NCBI GenBank assembly: GCA_024244665.1
Contig: JAAEOI010000428.1
Coordinates: 1-17,431, forward strand
Reading direction: 5' to 3'
DNA length: 17,431 nucleotides
Source: Bacteroidota bacterium
Lineage (GTDB): Bacteria; Bacteroidota; Bacteroidia; Bacteroidales; GCA-2748055
Position numbers and translations under genes: made by a program. The stretch's first letter is position 1. Every line of letters begins with the position of its first letter. Shown here in pieces: positions 1-11,600 of this stretch. Below the pieces are notes generated by a model. It worked only from the letters and a program-made list of their open reading frames with translations. It did not search any database and was not told the origin of the DNA.

Positions 1-2
1 TC

Positions 3-1391
3 CTGCTCAAGTTCTATTGCCTTCCTTTCTTTGTTAAACTCATATTCTGATTCCATCCTGGTGATCTTTTCGGTAGTTTCTTTATTGAAAATAGAATCCA
101 CATTCGCTTTTACCTGTTCATGATACAGGAGGGCTTTTTGGAACTTGCCTTTCTTCTTGTAAATTCTGTATAAGCCGGCTGATGCATCTCTCTTGTGTTC
201 CCTTCTTCCGGTTGACTCTGTCATATCCAATACCTCCAAATACTTAGCCATTGCATCTGAAGCATTTCCCTCTTTTTCATCCATCTCTGCCAAAGTAAGG
301 AGGCTTGATGACTTGATCTCAATACTCCCGCAAAGCTCAGAATAGCGAATGGACTCATGTAAGTAGTATTTTGCAGAGTCGTATTCTTCTTGTTTGTAGT
401 ATAATACCCCAAGTCCGTTTGTAGGCAAGTCCAATTGGCAACCTAAGTTTCTGGCCTTTCCTATCTTTAATGATTCGAGGTAGTACTTCTTTGATTCCTT
501 TGTATTACCAAGCTGTGAATAAACTTGCCCCAAATTGCTGAGATTTGTAACCAGTTCCTTTGGATCATTTTCTTTGCGAGATAAGTCTGCTGATTCCAGA
601 AAGTACTCCAGTGCTTTTTCATGTTTATTCTGATGAGCATAAACGATGGCAATATTATTCAAGGCAGCTTGATAGGCAACAGCGTCCTTGTCCCGGGATA
701 AGTCCAGTACCTTCAGGTAATAATCTACTGCAGTAGCGTAATTGCCGATATCAGCATAAATAATTCCCAACAAATTGTAAGCATGAAAATTATCTTCCTG
801 GGCACCTTCGCATTTTTTTGCATATTCCAGGGCTTTGGTATTGTCACCAATCATGTTATAATAGAAAGCTGTGGCTTTCAGGGAAAAACACTTTTCTTCT
901 GAATCAATAACAGGCTCGTTGGCTTTATCTGCCATCTTATAGTAATAAAGCGCTGAATCAATAGCGGAGGATCTGTAATACATATAAAAATATCCAAGGG
1001 TATTAGTTTGAAATATAATTTCTCTCACAAGGTCATACTTAATGGCAGTGTTTAAGGCTTTCTTGTAAAAATGCAGGGTATAGTCCAGGTTTTGAGTCCT
1101 CTTATCCCTAAATATTATTGCTTTATTATTATATAATTTCACAAGCCCTTTATGATCCTTTAGGTTTTCCGCCAGGGGTATTCCCACATCTATAATGCGT
1201 GCTCCTTCTCCCTCAAGATCAATGTATCTAAACTCGTCGAAAAGCACATTAAGTAAACGGATCCTGTTGGTATCCTGCCCTGTTTTACCGAGCTCAATCC
1301 TTAGGCTATCGATTGTTGAATTTTGGGCATTCAAACCTGGTGTAGCTGAAGTCATTATCAGAACGCAGAAGATTAATTGTATTTTTTTCAT
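3..1391 (-). CDS. TPR-repeat sensor/regulator protein, C-terminus beyond the window
   Basis: The frame is open from an ATG at 1391 to the left edge (463 codons, no stop), so this is the N-terminal part of a longer protein. It begins with a signal-like segment (MKKIQLIFCVLIMTSATPG, then LNAQ), so the repeats probably lie outside the cytoplasm. Most of the rest is tetratricopeptide repeat: alanine- and tyrosine-rich helix pairs recur about every 35-40 residues, for example AALNNIAIVYAHQNKHEKAL, NLSNLGQVYSQLGNTKESKK and NGLGVLYYKQEEYDSAKYYL. The last visible stretch, ITRMESEYEFNKERKAIELE, is a charged helix. In Bacteroidota TPR sensors such a helix commonly precedes a membrane helix and a LuxR, LytTR or histidine-kinase output domain; that part is not visible here, so the output is inferred. 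An IS5-like remnant sits directly upstream, ending 14 nt before the ATG, so any native promoter has probably been displaced. Confidence 0.82.
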   Translation of the reverse strand, partial: MKKIQLIFCVLIMTSATPGLNAQNSTIDSLRIELGKTGQDTNRIRLLNVLFDEFRYIDLEGEGARIIDVGIPLAENLKDHKGLVKLYNNKAIIFRDKRTQNLDYTLHFYKKALNTAIKYDLVREIIFQTNTLGYFYMYYRSSAIDSALYYYKMADKANEPVIDSEEKCFSLKATAFYYNMIGDNTKALEYAKKCEGAQEDNFHAYNLLGIIYADIGNYATAVDYYLKVLDLSRDKDAVAYQAALNNIAIVYAHQNKHEKALEYFLESADLSRKENDPKELVTNLSNLGQVYSQLGNTKESKKYYLESLKIGKARNLGCQLDLPTNGLGVLYYKQEEYDSAKYYLHESIRYSELCGSIEIKSSSLLTLAEMDEKEGNASDAMAKYLEVLDMTESTGRREHKRDASAGLYRIYKKKGKFQKALLYHEQVKANVDSIFNKETTEKITRMESEYEFNKERKAIELEQ

Positions 1392-1405
1392 TTCGTGCTA
1401 ATTAG

Positions 1406-1621
1406 TTAAGCCTGAAAAACCCATTGGTTTTCGTGGCTCCAGATTCTAATATTCATATAGTGTATTACGGTTCCATGTAAATTTTGGCGCCAGGCAATGG
1501 TTTTTGCCTTGATCCTCCTTAACATCTTCATCATATTGAAGCCTGTAGCTGCCAGAAGGGTATTGATTGCATCGCCTTGGGTACCGCTAAGGTAATTCCG
1601 GATCATTCTCGGTATAACCAA
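1406..1621 (-). pseudogene. IS5-like transposase, C-terminal remnant
   Basis: This is an open stretch of about 71 codons with no credible start codon: an in-frame TAA lies immediately upstream and the first codon is TTG. The motif RMIRNYLSGTQGDAINTLLA, followed by ATGFNMMKMLRRIKAK, matches the usual C-terminal end of IS5-family DDE transposases (RNYLKG..GD.IN.LLAA.GFN..K.LR). The N-terminal region and the DDE catalytic core are missing, so it cannot be active. It starts 4 nt beyond the stop of the PorP/SprF-like gene and ends 14 nt before the TPR gene's ATG. It therefore fills the whole gap between them and may have separated genes that once adjoined. I did not find clear terminal inverted repeats. 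The family assignment rests on motif memory, not on a search. Confidence 0.7.
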
Positions 1622-1625
1622 TTAC

Positions 1626-2642
1626 TTACAAGCCCGGGCAGGGAACCATGTTGCGCCTTACCCTCCGCTTGTTGAGTTCAATGAAGGAATAGCTCAGGGA
1701 AATCTCATGGGCACCACCGGTTTGAGTAACAAGCCTTGTCAAGGTAAAATCATAACTGTACACAATCTGCATGGCCTTGTATTTATAACCAACCGACAAG
1801 GCAAGAGCTCCGACGTTCATGTTGTTTGGAAAGACAGGGAGTCCCCTGTACCATAATCCGAAGCTCAGTGGTTCCTTGGTGTAGTACATGCCCAGATCCA
1901 GGTATTTGACCTTATTCTGTATCATAAAATTCATCGCAACACAGATGCTCTCTTGCTTAACCTTCAGTGTTTTGCCCGGAATCACATATTTTGCTCCCAT
2001 GAAGGCCGAATATCTCGGAGCCAAATAATCACCCTCACTGGCAAGTATTTCACTGAAAGACATCAGGTGATCAAGGGTAAATCCAAACCAGTACCTTTTA
2101 GAATATGCCAGTACCGAGGTGGTAAAATCGAAATGGTTCACTGATTCCATATTTTGTATGGAGGTCATCTCCACAGAAGATCCGGCAGCACCACTGCTAC
2201 CACCACGCAGGATCTGGTCGCCAAATCGAAAGGCATTGTAATTAATCCCTCTTGTATAGTAATATGCAGAGAGTCCAGGGCGAACCCTCCAGTTTGGATT
2301 GATATCAAAATTGAATGAATATACCAGTCCGATATTGGTGGAATTCACAAGGCCATCCTCTCCCGCCTCATCGCGAAGCACCAGCAATCCAATTCCGCTT
2401 CTGTACTTATCCAGATAGTAGTCGGCCGAAAATGCATAGGTTATAAATGTTGAGGAGAGCTGCGGCCACTGATCTCTCCAATTCAAAATGACCCTTCCTC
2501 CGTCCGTTGAGCCGGCAAATGAAGGTGCCAGGTACAGTGGTGCTGAGTAAAACTGGGAGAATTGGGGATCCTGCGCTTTTCCATCAGAAAGAACGAAAGC
2601 CAGTATGACCATCAATGTTATATACTTCATCATAATGGCCAT
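1626..2642 (-). CDS. PorP/SprF-family outer-membrane protein (type IX secretion partner)
   Basis: This 338-residue protein starts with a signal peptide (MKYITLMVILAFVLSDGKAQ) and the family opening DPQFSQFYSAPLYLAPSFAG. Next comes the typical NWRDQWPQL segment. The remainder is alternating aromatic and polar strands typical of an outer-membrane beta-barrel, ending in NMVPCPGL, close to the common CPxF-type end. PorP is needed for type IX secretion in Porphyromonas, and SprF is needed to secrete the giant adhesin SprB in Flavobacterium. PorP/SprF proteins are often encoded right after a protein with a type B sorting domain, as here. The ATG at 2642 lies 3 nt after the giant gene's stop, suggesting translational coupling. 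ATGs at 2633 and 2630 are alternative starts and give a more typical signal peptide. Family assignment is firm; partnership with the upstream product is inferred from position and family precedent. Confidence 0.93.
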   Translation of the reverse strand: MAIMMKYITLMVILAFVLSDGKAQDPQFSQFYSAPLYLAPSFAGSTDGGRVILNWRDQWPQLSSTFITYAFSADYYLDKYRSGIGLLVLRDEAGEDGLVNSTNIGLVYSFNFDINPNWRVRPGLSAYYYTRGINYNAFRFGDQILRGGSSGAAGSSVEMTSIQNMESVNHFDFTTSVLAYSKRYWFGFTLDHLMSFSEILASEGDYLAPRYSAFMGAKYVIPGKTLKVKQESICVAMNFMIQNKVKYLDLGMYYTKEPLSFGLWYRGLPVFPNNMNVGALALSVGYKYKAMQIVYSYDFTLTRLVTQTGGAHEISLSYSFIELNKRRVRRNMVPCPGL

Positions 2643-2645
2643 TTT

Positions 2646-5600
2646 CTATTCGTTAAAAATTATCATTACACTTCCCACCTGTGAGAATTTCTCACCATTG
2701 TTATAAGTTCCGGAAATACGGAATGCATAAACTCCTTCCGAGGCAAGTTTACCATCGAAATATCCATCCCATCCAACGTTAATATCTTCACTTTCAAACA
2801 TCCGCACTCCATGCCGGTTAAATACCTCCAGTCGGTACTCCAGCAAACCTTCCGCGTAACAATGGAACACATCGTTGCTGTAATCATTATCAATGACAGT
2901 CCCGCCGGTCTCTCCCCCCAGGTTAGGGCTAAATACATTGGGGCACTGGATAGATCCCTTCTGCTTCACTGTCACAGCCTCGAGTATTGTTTCGCTGTCA
3001 TAGCACTGAAACCCTGTATAAACATGGAGGGTTACATCATAAACTCCGGTCTCAAGATAGTGGTGGGTTGGATTAATCTCGTTGGAAACTTGTCCATCTC
3101 CAAAATCCCAGACCAGACTGTCATATTCAGAAGTAAGATTGTAGCAATTGATTGGTTCATCAAACTTGTTGGGAGGATCAGAAATATATACTATACCAGG
3201 AGTAACCTCAAATTCACTGACAGGTTGCTCATGTACAATAACCATAGTGTCTTTGACAATAAAGATGCCATCGGGTCCGGTACCGGATAGCCTGACATTA
3301 TAGGTACCCGGAGTGTTATAAGTATGCATTGGATTGCTCTCTGAGGATACAATACCATCTCCGAAGTCCCATGAGTAAGGGAAACCCCCAACCGAACTAT
3401 TGATAAAGTCAACCAGCAGTGGCGGACAACCCTGTTGCGGAGAGGGCAGGAAGTCTACTTCTGGCAAGACATAATAGGTAATAATGGCATCATCAGTTGC
3501 AATACAGCCATCATTATCGATGGTCCAGTGGAAAGTGTTGGCTCCTTCTCCCAGATCGAACACTGATGTTTCAAAGTTATCAGGATTCTGGATATTACCC
3601 GTCCCTGCCACCAGTTGCCACTGACCCTGTCCGGCCATAGGCTTGTTACCAACAAGCTGGACGGTTGACTGGTAGATAACTTCGTCAAGACCTGCATACA
3701 CCTCAGCCAGGTTATTGGTTATTACAACATCGTCTGTCGATGTGCAACGACCATTAGTAGTGGTCCATCGCAATGTGTTTTTCCCAAATCCGAGAACTGA
3801 AATCTGTGTATTATAATCATAAGCATCATCAATAATTCCAAATCCACTGACTACTTTCCAGATACCGGTTCCTGTAACGGGCGGATTGGCCAGCAGGTTG
3901 GCGGTTGTGTTACATATTGCCCGGTCTTCACCGGCATACGCAGTGGTTGGCAGGCTATTGATGATGGTAACTTCATCACTTATCCTGCAGCTACCGTTGG
4001 TTGTGGTCCAGCTAATCAGGTTGTTCCCGATACCGATATCGGTAATCTGCGTATATGGATCATTGGGATCTTCGAATGTTGCAGATCCGCTTACAATGCT
4101 CCAGTGTCCGGCTCCAAGCTGTGGTGCATTTGCACCCATAAAGGTTTCATTGGCACATACATCCTGATCCGGTCCTGCAGAAGGAATAGAGGGTAAATTA
4201 TTGACAATTAAAATGGTATCCGAATTACTGCATCCAGCAATGGTCACCGTCCATACGAGATTGTTTTCTCCTTGCTCCAGGTTGGAGACATCTGTGTTGA
4301 ACAGGGTATTGTTTTCAAAGGAGGCGGATCCTTTTGAAATGGACCAGCGTCCATATCCACCCACAGGATCGGAAGAGTACAGCTCTGTTGAATCTGAACA
4401 TAAATATTGATCCGGACCCGCATTGATATTGGTTGGCAGATCATTTATTATATTGATCTCATCCAGCGAGGTACAGGCACCATTGCGAATAGTCCATCTC
4501 AGTGTATTGTGCCCCAGGCTTAAATTCGTCACATCAGAATTATACTGGTCTGGCGATTCAATATTTGCAGCACCGCTTAATACTGACCATTCACCGGTTC
4601 CAACGGTTGGATTATTGGCATTGAGATAAAAATCTTCACCACACACCGAACGATCGGCTCCTGCATGGGCGATGCTGGGCATGTTGTTGGAGATGATTAC
4701 TTCATCGTATGATACGCAATTTTCATTGTTGATGGTCCATCGAAGAAGATTATCACCCCTGTCAAGACCGTTTACTTCAGTGTTGGGATTATTGGCATCG
4801 CTGAAATTAGCAGATCCGGTCCCGCCGGCAATGGACCATTGTCCCACTCCGACACCTGCATTGCTTGCTAACATCAACGCCACATCATCACATATGGACT
4901 GATCAGCTCCTGCATCTGCAATGATCAGGTCGTAACTTAGATCTATCTCTGATGATAATGTACACTCTTCATAAGTAATGGTCCATCTTAATGTGTTCAG
5001 ACCCGGCTGGAGATTATCAGCCAGTGTATTGGCATCTGTCGGATCTGTCAGAGTTGCACTACCACTTAAAATACTCCATTCACCTGTTCCGTACAGAGGA
5101 GCATTCCCCGGTAAAAACATATCATCAACGCAGAGTGATTTTGAAGACATTGCAACAGCCTGAGTCGGCTTATGACTGGTTATCATTACAGTATCGGTCG
5201 AAAAACAGCCATTATTTGATATCGTCCATTTAAAATAATTGTCATCTTTTGCCAGATTATTGGCCTTATTTCCACTGAAGGTTGCACTACCACTTAAAAG
5301 ACTCCATTCACCGGTTCCAATTGAGGGTGTATTTGGAAAGAGGGTAATTGAATCCTCACACGTAAGCTGATCCACTCCTGCATCGGCAGTTGTAGGCATA
5401 TCATTGACTATAAATAAATCATCCGAGGAGGAACAGATTCCATTAGTTATAATCCACCTGAAAGTGTTTGTTCCAAGACTTAGTTTGGAGACAGAGGTAT
5501 TGTATGAATTTACATCTGCGATATCGGCCGAACCGCCCATGATAAACCACTGTCCTGTACCCACTAAAGGTTCATTACCTGAAAGGGATGTCACTTCATC

Positions 5601-8600
5601 GCAAAGGCGCTGATCAATCCCTGCATTGGCATCTATTGGTGAATCATTCGTAATGGTGACCTCGTCCGACTGAACTTCATATTCATAAATGGTCCATTTG
5701 AACACATTGTCACCCTGACCCATATTGATCACTTCGGTCATGTAATCTGAGGCATCCACAAAACTACCCGATCCCTGGACGATGGTCCATTGACCCGATC
5801 CATAATTTGGCTGTGAGCCTGAAAGCGTGGCATAATCTGAACAAAGCGTCTGGTCAGGGCCTGCATCAATGATGGAAGGGGAATAATTGAGCACCTTCAC
5901 CTCGTCTTCGAAATAACAGGAATTATTTGTGATGACCCATTTAAATATATTCTCCCCGATTCCCAGGTTCGTAACGATTGATGTGGGCGATGAAGGATTC
6001 GTTATTGATCCGGAACCTGTTACCAGAGACCACGTACCTGTGCCGATGACAGGTGTATTTCCCTCCAGGGTATATGTGTCGGTCAATAAAATAGTATCCT
6101 TACCCGCATAGGCATTAGAGGGATCATCATTGGTGATTATTAGAGTGTCCCTGCTGTTGCAACCATTATAATTAACGGTCCATACGAAATAATTAGCCCC
6201 CTGTTGAATATAGTTTACATCACTGTTCGGGTTGGCGGGATTGGCAATACTGGCTCCTCCTGCTCCTGAAACGACCGACCAGCTTCCGGTTCCCTTTTCG
6301 GGTACCAGAGCATTGAGTGTTGTACTGTTACCGCAGAGAACCTGGTCCGGTCCTGCATCAAGAGATACCAGGTTATTGGTCACCGTAAGCGTATCTGTTG
6401 AAGTACAATTATTCTCCGTAACCGTCCACATCAGTACATTGTCACCCTTTCCAAGATAGGTAACACCTGTATTAAAGAGGTTAGCATCATCAAATGTGGC
6501 AAATCCGCTCAGGAGGCTCCATGTGCCATTGGGATTGTTATTTGCATTGAGGGTCGAACCTGTACTACAGACACTCTCATCATATCCTGCATCGGCAAGT
6601 GGTTTTGGATTCACCGTAATAGCCAGGGGTACCGATTCCAGACCCACACCACAGGAATTGCGTCCCCTGACTGTGATATTACCGCTCACTGCATCCAGTG
6701 CATAATTTGCAACGATAAACCGGGTTCCTGCTCCATTCTCAATGGTCGCTCCAAAGGGCAGTGTCCATTCATAGGATATGGCATTGGCAATAACAGGTAC
6801 CTCATATGCTTTCAGGTTCACTCCCTGGCATATGATATCATCACCTGTAACTGCGCCTGGTGTAGCTGGTAATTCATTTACTGTCAGCGTTGATGGATCT
6901 GTAATGATATCCCCACAGGTTCCGGTGATGACGCAACGGTATACGCCTGCATCAGCAGTGGATACATTTGACACCGTAAGTATTCCGGTGCCGGATCCGA
7001 ATATATTTCCACCATCAAACAATCCACCTCCATCCCTCTCCCAGGAATAGCTCAGGTTATCTCCGGAAACATCCACCGCAAAGAATACATTTTCACTCTC
7101 ACACTTTGTCTGGATGGCCGGTGGTTGTGACACCAGTATTGTAGAGGGATTGATAATCAGATTTGCAGCTCCCGAGCTCACGACTCCCCCACTACCTGAA
7201 ATCACACATGTATAGGATGCCACATCCGACAAATCCACTGCTGAAATGGTGAGATTGGGTGTGCCTGATCCTGAGATTTTAGCCCCTATATCCCCAATGG
7301 CGACACCATCCTTTCTCCACTCATAGCTTAGGTTTTCCCCGCTGGCTGTTGCTTCAAATACGGCTACACCTCCTTCACACCTGGTCAGACTCACCGGGTT
7401 GGTGATCACAAGCGTAAGCTCATTTACAATCAGATTTGCCGGATCACTCAAAGTTGCATTACAGGTGCCGCTTACCAGGCAGGTATAAGCCCCTTCATCG
7501 GTGGTGGCTGCAGCCGGTATGGTGTATACATCGCTGGTTGCTCCAGGGATAATTGTACCATCTTTCTGCCACTGGTAAGTGAGGAGATCACCCACTGCCT
7601 CAACGGTAAAGGTCAAAGGAACTCCTTCATCCACATTCTGATGCAAGGGCTGCATGGTAACAATTGTGGTTGGTAAAACTTCCAGGGTAGCCAGTCCGCT
7701 GTTCAGGCTATCGCATATACCTGTGACCAGGCAACTAAATACACCGGCCTCTGTAGCAGACAGATCAGATATCGAAAGATTCGGGGTGTTGACACCAGAA
7801 TATTTGCCTCCCTCGGTAAGTTTCACCCCATCCTTTTTCCACTGGAAGCTATTGGAAAGGTTTCCTGATAACACTGAGAAAGAGATAGATTGTCCGAAAC
7901 ACCTGGTATCGCCAATCGGGTGAGTGAGTATCTGAACCAGCTCATTAACAATGAGATTTGCAGGATTACTCAGGTAGTCGCCACAGGTTCCTGTAACGAA
8001 ACACTGGTATGAGCCTTCATCCGTGATGACAAGATCACTGACAATTAATGTTTCTGTGCCTGAGCCTACAATATGTACACCATCATCAACCAGGGCCAGA
8101 CCATCCAGTCTCCATTCATAATTCAAGGCCAGCCCGTCTGCTTCAACCATAAAAATTGCATCATCTCCCTCACAGAGTTCCTTGTCTGACGGCTGACTGC
8201 TAATGAGTGTTTCCGGGCTCACTGATAAAGTGGCCAGTATAGAATTATCAGATCCACAGGGCCCGCTCACCTCACAGCTGTAAGCAGCTCCATCGGATAC
8301 CATGATATTTGAGATTGTAAGATCACTGGTATTTACGCCGGATATTCTTCCATCGTTCACAAGGTTGGCACCTCCCTTTTTCCACTGGTAGGAAATACCT
8401 CCGCCATCGGCTGTAATACTGAAGGTAGCTGCAGTTCCAGTACACCCGGATAGTGAAGTGGGTTGTGAAGTGATTGCAGTATTTTCATCTACCATCAGAG
8501 TAGCCGGATTACTGATATCGTTAGCACATAAACCTGTAACGATACAGGTATAGATACCCTCGTCTGTTACTGAAAGATTGGTAATGGATAATGAGGCTGT

Positions 8601-11600
8601 GAGCGCTCCAGTGATCCTTCCGTCATCGACCAGGTTAACACCGTCCATTTGCCACTGATATGCGGTAATATTCCCGGCCGCCTCAATCACAAATACGGCA
8701 TCATCCCCTTCACACTGAGTTCCATCCAGTGGCTGAAGGATTACATCTGTTAATTCATTAACTGTAAGTGTAGCCGGGAGACTATTTTCAGGGCCCTCAT
8801 CCCCGGTAACCAGGCAGGAAAAACTGCCTAAATCGCTAACCTGAAGATTGTCAATGTTAAGGCTGGCTGTGGCTGAACCTGTGATCCTGAGATCATCAAC
8901 CAGGTCCACGCCGTTTTTGCGCCAGGTATATGCCAGGTTTGTACCAGCAGCTACCACATTAAAACTGGCACTCTCACCAACACATTTGTCCCCGGGATCG
9001 GCCGGATGCACTGAAATCAGGGTCAGAAGACTGACATTCAACAACCCTGGTTCACTTGTAACGGTACTGCAAATCCCTGTAATGACACAATAATAGGAGT
9101 CGGCATGAGATGGATCAAGATTTGTCAATGTCAGTATGGGGGATGTGGCACCACCATACACTCCACCATCCACGACAGTCAGGCCGTCTGAAACTTTGTA
9201 CCACTGGTAGCTGAGAATATCACCGGTAGCACTCACCGAAAAGCTTGCGTTGCCCGTTTCGACTGCATTAAATACAACCGGTTGTGTGGTGATCAACACC
9301 AACTCGTCCACTACAAGACTGGCAGGTATGGTATTTTCAAAACCACAGGAATTACTAACCTGGCAGGAGTAAGCCGCCTGGTCACCCTCAGTGAGGTTGT
9401 TGATATTCAGCGTGCTGGAATTAACTCCTGTAATCCGACCGTCATTCACCAGATCAACTCCATTCTTTTTCCATTGAAATGAAAGGAGGGTACCTGTGGC
9501 AGCCACGGAGAGACTTACATTATTCCCTTCGCATATCTGCTGATTTGAAGGATGACTTACAATGCTTGCCACCTCTGTCAGTGTAAGGCTGGCTGCGTTT
9601 GACAGGGTCGTTCCACAATCGCCGCTTACCCTGCACCGATAGATTCCTTCATCGGCTCCGGAAGCACCTGGTATCAACAATGTATTGTTAATCGCACTGT
9701 TGTTTGCAGCAAAGGGAATATCTACACCATCAAGCTGCCACTGATATGATAAATTCGTTCCGGTGGCATTGACTTCAAGCTGGACATTTGTACCGGGACA
9801 AACAGTTTGGTTGGCCGGTTGTGATGTGACGATAATATTTTCATTTACAGTAAGCACTGCAGGAGCAGAGTTGAGGTCTCCGCAACTTCCTGAAACTTCA
9901 CATACATATACTCCTCCATGGCTTACATCCAGGTTACTGATCAGCAAAGAGGAAGTCTGGGTACCTGAATAGACTCCAACATCATTAAGGGCTATCCCGT
10001 TATGTGTCCATGCATAGGTAATATTTGACCCTGTGACATCCACTGTCATGTTTGCATTATCACCTTCACAGACAATATCATCCAAAGGATCTGTAATAAT
10101 CAATGTGGGATCGTTGAGGGATAAAACTGTAATGCTTGATGTTTGAGTAGCACATGAATTCGAGACCTCACAAAAATATGATCCGGCATCCGCTGCCATG
10201 GCTCCGGTGATCACCAGACTATTGCCATTCTCACCTGCCATAAGACCACCATCCTTGTACCATTGATACAGTAGGTTTGTACCTGTGACAACAGTTGTGA
10301 AGATGACATCGTCCGTCTCACAAAAATCCTGGTCGACAGGATTTGATGTAATGACAATTGCTTCATCAACTACCAGTCCCGCCGTGTTTGAAATCTGGCT
10401 GCCACATTCCCCGCTTACTACACAGGTGTAGCCTCCGGCATCGGCCGGGTCAAGATTTATGATGCTAAGGTTTGGAGAGTTTGCACCGGAAACATCGCCC
10501 CCGTTCACAAGATCTGTTCCTCCCAGCCTCCATTGGTACCCGGTAATGGATCCTGAGGCTGCAGTATTAAAATCGGCCGTTGAACCCTCGCAGGTAAAAA
10601 CTGCTGTGGGTTGAAGGTTAATGCTTACATTTTCATACACTTCCAATGTAACCTGGTCGCTTACTTCAGTCTCACAGGTACCGGTAATAATGCAATGATA
10701 GATACCGGCATCAAGGGCATCCACCGCTAAAAGATTTAAAGTCGGGGAAGTTGCCCCCACAATATCCGTATTGTTGTGCTGCCATTGATATACAGGATTT
10801 GTACCTGTAACAGCAATGCTGAAGGATGTGCTGTTTCCCGGACAAATACTTTTGCTGAGGGGTTGTGATGTGACGGTAATATTTTCATTTACTGTAAGAA
10901 CCGCAGGAGCTGAGTTGAGGTCTCCACAGCTTCCTGAAACTTCACATATATAAACACCTCCATGGGTGACATCCACGTTATTGATAAACAGTGAGCCAGT
11001 CCCTGTTCCGGAGTAGCCTCCAACATCATTAATGGCTATCCCGTTATGTATCCATGCATAACTGATATTTGATCCTGTGACATCCACAGTCATGTTCGCA
11101 TTATCTCCTTCACAAACAATATCACCCGAAGGCTCTGTAACAATCAATGTGGGATCGTTAAGTGATAAATTTGCATTGCCTGATGTCTGAGAACCGCATG
11201 AATTCAAGATCTCACAATGATACGATCCTACGTCAGCTGCCATAGTCCCGGTGATCACTAGAGTGCTGCCAATCTCACCCGCCAAAAGGCCGCCGTCCTT
11301 ATACCATTGATACAGTAGGTTTGTACCTGTGACAACAGTTGTGAAGATGACATCGTCTGTCTCACAAAATTCCTGGTCCACCGGATTTGATGTAATGACT
11401 ACTGCCTCATCAACCACCAGTCCGGCCGTGATTGAAGTCTGAGTGCCGCATTCCCCGCTTACCACACAGCTGTAGCCTCCGGCATCGGCCGGGTTAAGAT
11501 TTATGATGCTAAGGTTTGGAGAGTTTGCACCGGAAACATCGCCCCCGTTCACAAGATCTGTTCCTCCCTGCCTCCACTGGTACCCGGTAATGGATCCTGA

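Noticed and set aside
2811..3290. 159-codon plus-strand open frame opposite the giant gene
   Set aside because: It lies antisense to the PKD and sorting domains of a confident gene, has no recognisable motif, and many similar antisense frames occur along the repeat array because of its codon pattern.
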